This document shows, in pieces, positions 1 through 6,900 of a stretch of DNA of 7,628 bases (its first letter is position 1; each line of letters begins with the position of its first letter). Origin of the DNA: JBEKHI01 sp050012355. Its GTDB lineage: Bacteria > Actinomycetota > Actinomycetes > Streptosporangiales > Streptosporangiaceae. The position numbers were made by a program, and so were the translations under genes. The stretch is taken from contig JBEKHI010000393.1 of assembly GCA_050012355.1 (NCBI GenBank), positions 1 through 7,628 of the forward strand. Direction: 5' to 3'. The notes under the pieces were generated by a model. It had not been told where the DNA came from, did no database searches, and worked only from the letters and a program-made list of their open reading frames with translations.

Positions 1-36
1 AGGTCGGGTGCTGCTGGTGGTACTGGTGGTGCTCAT
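1..36 (-). CDS. Possible N-terminus of a gene leaving the left edge
   Basis: An ATG at 36-34 on the minus strand opens a frame reading MSTTSTTSSTRP up to the window edge. A Ser/Thr-rich start followed by basic and Pro residues is common at actinobacterial N-termini, and the direction matches polA. I see no clear Shine-Dalgarno sequence upstream, and only 12 codons are visible, so no function can be given. The alternative is chance opening in low-complexity GC-rich DNA. Confidence 0.2.
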   Translation of the reverse strand, partial: MSTTSTTSSTRP

Positions 37-379
37 GGGCGTGGTAAAGCCGTCGGCCTGGGTGTGCCGTTGCTGGGCGGTGCGGCGCTGCCCGCACTCT
101 TTTCTGGTCAGCGTCGCACCGCTCAGAATCGGTCCGCTGCCGCGCACCGGCCGGGGGAGGGACTTTCCGGTCAGAATCTGGGTAATGCAGCACCCGCCAG
201 CAACGGGCCACCAGCCAGGAGATCACGCCAGCAACACTTGCACCATTAGCACCACGACCATCAGCAGTACACGCCTCGGGCCGCGAGCGCGGCAGCAGAC
301 CTGGGCCCACCACTACCTCGCCGCCCCCGCCACTTTCACGCCACCGCGACCGTCTCCCCGGGATGAGCCAGGCTTTCAT
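2..379 (-). CDS. Weak open frame after polA, partial at left edge
   Basis: An ATG at 379-377 on the minus strand, 35 nt after the polA stop, opens a frame of 126 codons with no stop before the edge (start MKAWLIPGRRSRWRES, visible end HHQYHQQHP). The product is rich in Arg, Gly, Pro and His. Third-position G+C is clearly weaker than in polA, and no motif is recognisable. The start codon lies inside the right arm of the 376-402 hairpin, which would hinder translation. I judge it more likely spurious than real, but it is the longest minus-strand frame in the gap. It competes with the frame starting at 36. Confidence 0.15.
   Translation of the reverse strand, partial: MKAWLIPGRRSRWRESGGGGEVVVGPGLLPRSRPEACTADGRGANGASVAGVISWLVARCWRVLHYPDSDRKVPPPAGARQRTDSERCDADQKRVRAAPHRPATAHPGRRLYHAHEHHQYHQQHPT
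119..178. repeat. Near-duplicate 12-mer direct repeat
   Basis: The 12-mer ccgctcagaatc at 119-130 recurs as ccggtcagaatc at 167-178 (11 of 12 identical, 48 nt apart). A weaker third relative, ctggtcagcgtc, sits at 104-115. Together they lie upstream of the possible gene starting at 36 on the minus strand. They could be operator half-sites or chance; the sequence alone does not decide. Confidence 0.25.
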
Positions 380-402
380 GGTTGGCGCGGCACCAACCAT
401 GA
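376..402 (-). terminator. Hairpin after polA, probable terminator
   Basis: A perfect 10-bp inverted repeat has arms tcatggttgg (376-385) and ccaaccatga (393-402) with a 7-nt loop. It begins 12 nt past the polA stop. No T-run follows it on the minus strand, so it is not a classical intrinsic terminator. U-less stem-loops after genes are common in actinomycetes and may terminate transcription or stabilise the mRNA 3' end. Confidence 0.55.
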
Positions 403-414
403 TCACGGCGAGGC

Positions 415-3111
415 TCAGTGCGCGGCCTCGGCCCACGAACGGCCGGTGCCGGTGGAGACCTCCAGCGGCACCCGCAAGTCAGCCGCACCGCGCATGGCCG
501 AGGTGACTAGGGGCTTGACCTCTTCAAGCTCCCCGGGCGCCACCTCGAAGATCAGCTCGTCGTGCACCTGCAGCAGCATCCGGGACCGTAGACCGGCCCC
601 GGCGAGCGCCTTGTCGACGGCCAGCATCGCGACCTTGATGATGTCGGCGGCCGAGCCCTGGATGGGGGCGTTGAGCGCCATCCGCTCCGCCATCTCCCGG
701 CGCTGGCGGTTATCGGAGACCAGGTCCGGCAGGTAACGGCGGCGGCCGAGGATGGTGGACGTGTACCCATCGATCCTGGCCTGGGCGACAACGGACTGCA
801 GGTAGTCCCGGACGCCGCCGAACTCCTTGAAGTACTCTTCCATCAGGCCGCGGGCCTCCTCGGTACTGATCCGCAGCTGCTGAGACAGCCCGAACGCGGA
901 CAGCCCGTATGCAAGCCCGTAGTTCATCGCCTTGATCTTGGCCCGCATCTCCTGGCTGACCTCCTCGGCGGGCACGCCGAAGACACGAGATGCCGTCGTG
1001 GCGTGGAAGTCATGCCCGGACTCGAACGCCGAGATGAGTGCCTCGTCCTGCGAGAGGTCCGCCATGATGCGCAGCTCGATCTGGCTGTAGTCGGCGGTCA
1101 GCAGGCACTCGTACCCGGCACCGACCACGAATCCCTCCCTGATCCGGCGGCCGGTCTCGGTCCTGATCGGGATGTTCTGCAGGTTCGGGTCGGTCGATGA
1201 CAGCCGGCCGGTGGCGGCCACCGTCTGGTTGAACGTGGTGTGGATCCGGCCGTCCTCGCCGGCCATCGGGATCAGCGAGTCCACGATGGACTTGAGCTTG
1301 GACACGTCCCGGTGGTGCAGCAGGTGCTCAAGCACTGGATGCTCGGTGGACGCCAGCAGGCTCGTCAGCGCCTCGGAGTCCGTCGTGTACCCGGTCTTAA
1401 TCCGCTTGGTCTTCGGCAGGCTAAGTTCGGTGAACAGCACCTCCTGCAGCTGCTTGGGCGAGCCGAGGTTGAACTCGTGCCCGACCACCGCGTACGCGGA
1501 CTGCTCAGCGTGCTTCACCTCGCCGTACAGGGTCGCTGACATGCCGGAGAAGTGTTCCACGTCGGCGGCGATACCGATCCGCTCCATCTGGGCCAGCACG
1601 CCGGTGAGCGGCAGCTCCAGCTCGTGCAGCAGCTTGTCGGCGCCGCGCTCCGTCAGGTCTTTGTCCAGCGCCTCCGCTAGGTCGAGGGTTCCGCGAGCCC
1701 GCAGCGCCAGGTCGACGGCGGCCTCCTTCTCCCCCGACCCGTCCAGCGTGAGCTGACCGTCGGCGGTGGCCGAGTCCCGCAGTTCTTTGCCCAGATAGCG
1801 CAGCGCAAGGTCAGCGAGGTCGAAGGTCCGCTGACCGGGCAGCGCCAGGTACGCCGCGAGCGCGGTGTCGCTGGTCAGCCCCTGCACCGGAAAGCCACGG
1901 GCCGCGAACGCGTGCAGCGGGCCCTTCGCGTCGTGCATCGCCTTCGGACAGGCCGGGTCGGCGAGCCACCTGGCCAGCGCCGCCTCGTCGTCTGGGGTCA
2001 GCGTCTCAGGGTCGGTGTACGCGGCGGCCCCGTCGGGTGCCGCGAGCGCCAGCCCGGTGAGGTTGCCGGTGCCGCGGCCCCAGGTGCCGGTGACCGCTAT
2101 CCCCCATCGCTGCGCGGAAGAATGCTCAGCCAGCCATTCGGCGAGCTCGTCCGCGTCGAGCACCGAAGTCTCAACCTCGAACACACCCGTGACCTCGGGC
2201 TCGGCTGAGTGCGTCGCCGACACGCCGTTGATCCCGTCGGGCAGCGTCTGATAGAGACGGTCCCGCAGCACGCGGAACTGCAGCGTGTCAAACAGCTGGT
2301 GGATCGTCTCCCGATCCCACGGCTGCGGCTTCAGGTCATGCGGGCCGGCTTCCAGCGGGACGTCGCAGAGCAACTCGGTGAGCTGCCGGTTGCGCAACAC
2401 GTTGCCCAGGTGCTCGCGCAGCGCGTCGCCCGCCTTGCCCTTGACCTTGTCCACGTTGTCGACCAGGTTGTTCAGCGAGCCGAACTCGGTGATCCACTTG
2501 GTCGCGGTCTTCTCCCCCACGCCGGGGATACCGGGCAGGTTGTCGCTTGGGTCGCCGCGGACCGCGGCGAAGTCGGGGTACTGCTGCGGGGTAAGGCCGT
2601 ACTTCTCGAACACCGCCTCGGGCGTGTAACGCCGCAGGTCGGAGACGCCGCGACCGGTCATCAGCACGGTGACGTCGGAGTTGACCAGCTGCAGCGAGTC
2701 ACGGTCGCCAGTGACGATGAGGGTCTGCATGCCCTCGCCGGTGGCCTGAGTCGCGAGCGTCGCGATCACGTCGTCGGCCTCGAATCCTGGCTTGGAGAGC
2801 CGGCAGACGCCGAGCGCGTCGAGCACCTCGAAGATCAGGCTGAGCTGACTGCGGAAGTCCTCGGGGGTCTCTCGCCGATTGGCCTTGTACTCGACGTACT
2901 GCTCGTGCCGGAAGGTCGGCTCGCTGCGGTCGAACGCCACCGCGACGTGCGTGGGTTTCTCGTCCCTGAGCACGTTGATCAGCATCGCGGTGAACCCGTA
3001 GACGGCATTCGTCGGCTGACCGGTGGTGGTGGAGAAGTTCTCCAAGGGAAGAGCGAAAAACGCCCGGTACGCCAGGGAATGCCCGTCGAGCAGCAGCAGC
3101 TTGTCCGTCAC
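415..3111 (-). CDS. polA: DNA polymerase I (5' nuclease and polymerase)
   Basis: This is complete family A DNA polymerase I, which removes RNA primers and fills gaps in lagging-strand replication and excision repair. At 898 aa it has normal length. The N-terminal 5' nuclease domain (about 1-290) keeps its acidic metal-binding residues: D9, D61, E111/D113/D114 in FEADD, D136/D138 in TGDRDS, D187/D190, and the helix-hairpin-helix PGIPGVGEKTA. The middle 3'-5' exonuclease-like domain (about 310-490) has lost catalytic acids: WGIAVTGT stands where E. coli has the D355/E357 motif. The polymerase domain has ATGRLSSTDPNLQNIP (633-648), motif A DYSQIELR (D674), the O-helix RAKIKAMNYGLAYG (R723, K727, Y731) and motif C VHDE (H850, D851). 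The GTG start at 3111 gives the expected N-terminus MTDKLLLLDGHSLAYRAF. It has AGGA 8 nt upstream (3120-3123), overlapping a TAGGAT -10-like hexamer. The preceding gene, on the same strand, ends 80 nt upstream. Confidence 0.98.
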   Translation of the reverse strand: MTDKLLLLDGHSLAYRAFFALPLENFSTTTGQPTNAVYGFTAMLINVLRDEKPTHVAVAFDRSEPTFRHEQYVEYKANRRETPEDFRSQLSLIFEVLDALGVCRLSKPGFEADDVIATLATQATGEGMQTLIVTGDRDSLQLVNSDVTVLMTGRGVSDLRRYTPEAVFEKYGLTPQQYPDFAAVRGDPSDNLPGIPGVGEKTATKWITEFGSLNNLVDNVDKVKGKAGDALREHLGNVLRNRQLTELLCDVPLEAGPHDLKPQPWDRETIHQLFDTLQFRVLRDRLYQTLPDGINGVSATHSAEPEVTGVFEVETSVLDADELAEWLAEHSSAQRWGIAVTGTWGRGTGNLTGLALAAPDGAAAYTDPETLTPDDEAALARWLADPACPKAMHDAKGPLHAFAARGFPVQGLTSDTALAAYLALPGQRTFDLADLALRYLGKELRDSATADGQLTLDGSGEKEAAVDLALRARGTLDLAEALDKDLTERGADKLLHELELPLTGVLAQMERIGIAADVEHFSGMSATLYGEVKHAEQSAYAVVGHEFNLGSPKQLQEVLFTELSLPKTKRIKTGYTTDSEALTSLLASTEHPVLEHLLHHRDVSKLKSIVDSLIPMAGEDGRIHTTFNQTVAATGRLSSTDPNLQNIPIRTETGRRIREGFVVGAGYECLLTADYSQIELRIMADLSQDEALISAFESGHDFHATTASRVFGVPAEEVSQEMRAKIKAMNYGLAYGLSAFGLSQQLRISTEEARGLMEEYFKEFGGVRDYLQSVVAQARIDGYTSTILGRRRYLPDLVSDNRQRREMAERMALNAPIQGSAADIIKVAMLAVDKALAGAGLRSRMLLQVHDELIFEVAPGELEEVKPLVTSAMRGAADLRVPLEVSTGTGRSWAEAAH
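1642..2184 (-). other. Degenerate proofreading domain within polA
   Basis: Residues about 310-490 occupy the place of the 3'-5' exonuclease domain. By my alignment by eye with E. coli Pol I, the D-x-E pair (D355, E357) is replaced by A339 and T341 (codons 2089-2097). The D424 position falls in HDAKG at or next to an Ala. The fold remnants SDTALAAYLAL and FDLADLALRYLG are kept. Loss of proofreading with retention of the domain is known in mycobacterial and other actinobacterial Pol I, so this is inherited and not a recent mutation. Confidence 0.8.
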
Positions 3112-3118
3112 CTTCCCG

Positions 3119-3124
3119 ATCCTA
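3119..3124 (-). promoter_or_regulatory. Candidate -10 element and SD at the polA start
   Basis: On the minus strand TAGGAT (3124-3119) matches the actinobacterial TAnnnT -10 pattern and ends 7 nt before the polA GTG. Transcription starting at the usual distance would begin at or next to the start codon, giving a leaderless mRNA. The same bases include AGGA (3123-3120), 8 nt before GTG, which can instead act as a ribosome binding site on a longer transcript. I find no good -35 at 16-19 nt. The two readings exclude each other for any one transcript. Confidence 0.35.
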
Positions 3125-3191
3125 CGGCGAGTGGGGCTGGCATGGCCGGTCCGCCACGTTTCCGAGGGTTGGATCGTCGGCTACGGGCTGC

Positions 3192-3341
3192 TCAGCCAGT
3201 TCCTGGGCACCGGAACCCGCACCGCCCGCCAGGTCGGCCCGCACCTGGCAGCCCACGGCGTCTTATACTCGCCTGCGGCGGACACCATCGCATTAGGCCC
3301 GAAGCCTGCCCGACAGCCAGTCGCCGGCCCAAGCGACAGGA
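3192..3341 (-). other. Probable read-through C-terminal extension
   Basis: This segment encodes the last 49 residues (201-249) plus the stop of the Cys-rich protein. G+C rises abruptly to about 70% here from 42% in the adjacent 3361-3420. The residues turn to Arg, Gly, Pro and Cys with no pattern, unlike the ordered helical part before it. I infer that the original 3' end of the gene was lost at a junction near 3341 and that the frame now runs through native polA-flanking DNA to a chance TGA. Confidence 0.45.
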
Positions 3342-3941
3342 GTAGTACGGTAATTCGTTCGCATCAGGAAGTATCTCGTCAAGCAATCTATTATATGACG
3401 AGAAGAGTTCCCGCAACAATTCCTTCCGCTCCCCTGCCAAGCGATCCAAGCGCTCCGGGTCGTCGGTACTTATCCTGGCGACTACGTTATCCAGCAAAGG
3501 TAGCGGAAAGGGTTTCACCCCACGTCTCTTATACTCCTCCAACAGCATCTCTCGGATCTCTTGCTCAGTTTTCCCAGCAGTTGCACGCTTTACCGCGAGC
3601 TCGGATCGTTGCCTATTTATCCGCGTTCGCCTCTCCTTCCAGACGTCCCGGCCAAGCTGGATAGCAAATTCCCACCGGGAAGCCTTAACGGGCAGATTTC
3701 GCCTTTGTTTTAGATAAGTCGAATCGGTTTGGATTTTTTCGCGCCATCGGGCCATACCAGGACAGATGCATGATTCCCAGGAAGCTATATCACGGCCAAA
3801 AACGGGACATGAAGCGTGGCAGTCGCAGTGACAGGCCAGCGGTCGCTGCTCGCCCTGCAACCCATAGACGTGGCGGCAATCCTCGTGACTGCCCGCTAGA
3901 CATTCTCCGGTGAGAAACACCTCGCGCCAGCTATGCGCCAT
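3192..3941 (-). CDS. Cys/His-rich protein following the Rhs gene, possible toxin partner
   Basis: I do not recognise this 249-aa protein with certainty. The ATG at 3941 lies 9 nt after the Rhs stop; its SD-like GTGAGG (3951-3946) touches the stop codon, so the two genes are probably co-transcribed and translationally coupled. Residues 14-60 are Cys-rich: C14, C22, then CHCDCHASC (37-45) and C58-x-C60-P-G. The spacing suggests one or two zinc sites. Residues about 66-190 are highly charged and look helical, including ATAGKTEQEIREMLLEEYKR. There is no signal peptide or membrane segment, so it is probably cytoplasmic. Residues 1-200 are encoded by DNA of about 50% G+C. Residues 201-249 (from SCRLGRRL on) are encoded by ~70% G+C DNA, are Arg/Gly/Pro-rich, and look like read-through into the polA upstream region. 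Position suggests immunity to the Rhs tip; an unrelated accessory or regulatory role is equally open. Confidence 0.75.
   Translation of the reverse strand: MAHSWREVFLTGECLAGSHEDCRHVYGLQGEQRPLACHCDCHASCPVFGRDIASWESCICPGMARWREKIQTDSTYLKQRRNLPVKASRWEFAIQLGRDVWKERRTRINRQRSELAVKRATAGKTEQEIREMLLEEYKRRGVKPFPLPLLDNVVARISTDDPERLDRLAGERKELLRELFSSYNRLLDEILPDANELPYYSCRLGRRLAVGQASGLMRWCPPQASIRRRGLPGAGRPGGRCGFRCPGTG
3390..3419 (-). promoter_or_regulatory. Candidate sigma-70-like promoter inside the upstream gene
   Basis: The minus strand has a perfect TATAAT (3395-3390), with TTGTTG (3419-3414) 18 nt upstream as a partial -35. It lies in the 3' part of the Cys-rich gene, where the bases also encode SYN and nearby residues in an A+T-rich stretch, so chance is a serious alternative. 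If active, it would start near 3383 and give polA a leader of about 270 nt. Confidence 0.25.
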
Positions 3942-3950
3942 CGAACCTCA

Positions 3951-6900
3951 CTAGCTGTTATTAGAGTGTGGATATACCCAAGCCCAATCGGGCAGCCATG
4001 GGCCGTGATGCCAGCCAAACCACCACCACCATAGGCGGTAGTACCACACTCTAATATGTACCCCGATATGAGCTGGCTCATTCGTTGATCTTTTCAAGTC
4101 GTATTGAATCCACGCCCTGGCAGCGGCGAGCCCGACGATGCCGAAGTAACAGAGCAGCGATATCGCGTCGCCGACGACCGGGATAACTTCACCAAGTTCA
4201 CTGCAGGCCACACCTGTCTCAATCGCTTCTGACAGCAGATGGATTACGTGTTCCGTCGATGAAGCATCCATGTACCAAGTGCATGTCCGCGTGTATTTTC
4301 CAGCGAAGCATTGCAGCGCGATCCACAGCCCGTCGGGGTCGGTCGCGCTGACCGGGTTGCCATCCGCATATTCGTAGGCCTGGCCAGTCTGAATGACCAG
4401 AGGATCGACCGATGAAAACTGACCGGTGCTGGAGTCGTAGTAGCGGTTAATGTTGTAGGTGAGCCCGGTTACGTCCGTGTAGTACCCGGCATAGCCGTAC
4501 GGGGTAGTCGCGGTGAGGCCATCAGCGGTTTCGGGGTTCCCCCAAACGTCGTAGGCGCAGGTTCCGGTGAGGGTTCCGCTGGCGTTGACGGTGCCACGGA
4601 CTGAGCCGAGGGAGTCGGTTACCAGGTAAGTGACAGTACCCGTGGAGAGATTGACTTGCTCCGCTGGTGCGGTGCCGGTGGCGTAGATGTAGGCGTTGGC
4701 GGAGTCTGTCAGGAGCTGAGGGTCTTCTGACAGCGTGTTCCAGGTGTAGTCCTGGGTACCGCCGGAGCTGGTGACGGAGGTGGCGCGCAGGCCGTCACCG
4801 TCGTAAGTGGCGCTGGTCATGTCCCCGGAGCTGTCATCGTAGCTCGTGAGTTCACCGGCGCCATTCCAGGTAGCGGACGCGGTGGTGGTGCCGCCCCGGG
4901 TTTCGGCGGTGCGCTCGCCGTCGGCGTTGTAGGTGTAATCGGTCACAGTGCCCGACGATGAGGTGGAGGATGTCAGCTCGCCATCGTCGTCGTAGGTGCC
5001 GGTCGCGCCCTCGGGGAGCTCGGTGAGGTTGCCGGACTCATCGAAGCTGTAGTCGGTCGTCGCGCTGCTGGTGGCTTCGGACGCGACCTGGCTCTGGGAG
5101 TCATAGGTGTAAGTCTTGGAGGTTCCCGCGGTGGTCGGGGAGTCGGTCTCGGTGAGGGTGTCGCCGTCGGGGGCGTCAGCGTAGGTGAAGGACTGCAGGG
5201 TGGTGCCGGAGGAGTTCGCCAGGGTGATGGACTCGGCCGCGCCGGTGCTGTCGTAGCTGGTGGTGATCGTATCCCCAGACGAGCCGAGGGTCTCGGAGGT
5301 TGTGTTGCCGTCGGCGTTGTCGGTGATGGCGATCTTGCTGCCGGTGAAATCAGTGGCAGAGGTCATCTGGTCGGCGTGGTCGTAGCCGTAGGTCACGGTG
5401 TCAGTGGTGGCCCAGGTGGCGGTGGACGGGATGGGGTAGGTGATCCCGGTGATGTCCTCGTCCAGGTCATATGTGTAGCTGACGGTCGCGTCGTTGCCAT
5501 TGGTGGTTGAGGTCAGCTCGCCGAATGGGTCGTAGGTGTAGCTCGACGAGCCGCTGGCGTCGGTCATGGCGGTCTTGTTGCCGTCCGGATCGTAGCTGTA
5601 GGTCACCTCATGGGCCGACGAGCCGGAGTATGTGACAGTGGCCTTCTTTCCGGCCGGGGTGTAGGTGTAAATGGTGGTGATGCCGTCGGGGTCGGTGGTG
5701 GTGAGCTCGTTCCCGGCGTCGTCGTAGGTGGTAGTGGTGGTGGCGCCGTCAGGTGCGGCGGTGGTTGCGGGGGTGGTGGTGGAGACCAGTTCGCCGGTGG
5801 AGTCGTAGGCGTAGGTGGTCTGGTAATCGGCCTCCGTCGGATAGTCGGTGGCGTTGACGGTCCACGGGTACGAGGTCTGGCAGTCAGCGAGGCCACCAGT
5901 GTTGCCGTCGCCGTAGACGACCGCGGTCTTGTCGCCGCTCGGGTCGTAGCAGTACGCCGTCGTGGCCGCGGTACTGGTGCCGTACCCGGTGGTCTCCGAC
6001 ACCAGGTTCCCGTCAGCATCGTAGGTGTCATACGTGACGTCATCCGAGGCGCCGGAGGAGTCGCTGGCTGGCGGGGCGGTCGTCTCTTGGAGGTTCCTGG
6101 CGGCGTCGTAGGTGTAGCTGGTGGTCTCGTACCCGGATTGGCCGGCAGGCGCCGGGACGGTCTCGGCGGTCTTGTCCCCGTCGGCGTCATAGGTGTAGGT
6201 CGTGGCATCCGACGCCAGCCGGTCGCCATAATCCGCCGGGTAGCTGACCGGGCACGACGATGCGGTGAGACTATCCGCCGCGACACCGACGGCGGGGACC
6301 GTTTCCACGCTGTTGCCATCGCCGTCGTAGCAGGTCAGGGTGGAATCGCCGTCGGGGTTGGTGACCAGGGTAGCCTGGTCGTCAGCGTTGTAGACCGTGG
6401 TGGTGGTGTACCCGCGGGCATCCTCAACGGCGGTCTGGTTGCCGTCGGAGTCGTAGCCGTAAGTCGTGGTCCGGGCGGTGACGGTCGCTCCGCTGCCGTC
6501 GCCTTCGGTGACCGAAGTCTTCTCACCGTCGGCGTTGTAGACGGTCGTGGTGGTGTAATTCCCAGCGTTCGCACCAGACTCGTTGCCGTCCGGCGACACC
6601 TTCGCGGTCTGCTCGCCGTCTGCATCGTAGGTGTAAGTGGTATTGGCGTTCACCGACCCTGTCGCGTCAAGGACCGAAAAGAGGATCGGGTCACCGTAGG
6701 TGTCGTACTCCACCTGGGAGACCACGCCGTCGGGGTTGACCATCGCGCACGGCAGCGATTGTGAGGGCGGGGTGTAGGTGCAGCTGATCGTGGTGCTATC
6801 GAGGGTGACTGTGTTGCCCTTGTAAAGGGTGTAAGACACCTGCTGGTAGGAAGCCGTCGAAGAGCCCGGAGCATACACCGCGGTGTCGGTGTAAAGCTCG

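Larger units (their letters stand above)
1..414. other. Region downstream of polA without a confident gene
   Basis: This stretch lies between the polA stop codon and the left edge. Frames on both strands are open for long distances, as expected in GC-rich DNA, but none has convincing codon bias or a recognisable protein. It holds a perfect hairpin just after polA (376-402), a near-duplicate 12-mer direct repeat (119-130 and 167-178), and two minus-strand frames running off the left edge (from ATG 379 and ATG 36). A plus-strand frame from position 8 continues deep into polA antisense, so I treat it as a shadow. I see no tRNA, rRNA or mobile element. Confidence 0.6.

Noticed and set aside
8..736. 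Plus-strand frame of 242 codons crossing the polA 3' end
   Set aside because: More than 40% of it is antisense to polA, and its left part is low-complexity with no domain. It also crosses the post-polA hairpin.
2209..3345. Plus-strand frame of 378 codons opposite polA
   Set aside because: It is fully antisense to well-conserved polA codons. The Leu/Arg/Val/Gly-rich product shows no recognisable domain.
3262..3535. Repeated cttatact at 3262-3269 and 3528-3535 as possible direct repeats or plus-strand -10 elements
   Set aside because: The shared core is only 8 bases, with no matching flanks, no -35 partner and no plus-strand gene to drive. They do not sit at both ends of the low-G+C block.
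3023..3664. Plus-strand frame of 213 codons spanning the polA start and the Cys-rich gene
   Set aside because: It overlaps two better-supported minus-strand genes and the intergenic gap, with no motif or start signal of its own.
5603..6319. Minus-strand Pro/Thr/Arg-rich frame of 238 codons inside the Rhs gene
   Set aside because: It is an out-of-frame reading of the YD repeats; composition alone explains it.
5610..6764. Long plus-strand frame of 384 codons (Gly/Val/Arg-rich) opposite the Rhs gene
   Set aside because: It is the antisense of YD repeats. Repetitive GC-rich codons such as GTC-GTA-GGT keep the opposite strand free of stops, and the product is low-complexity with no motif.
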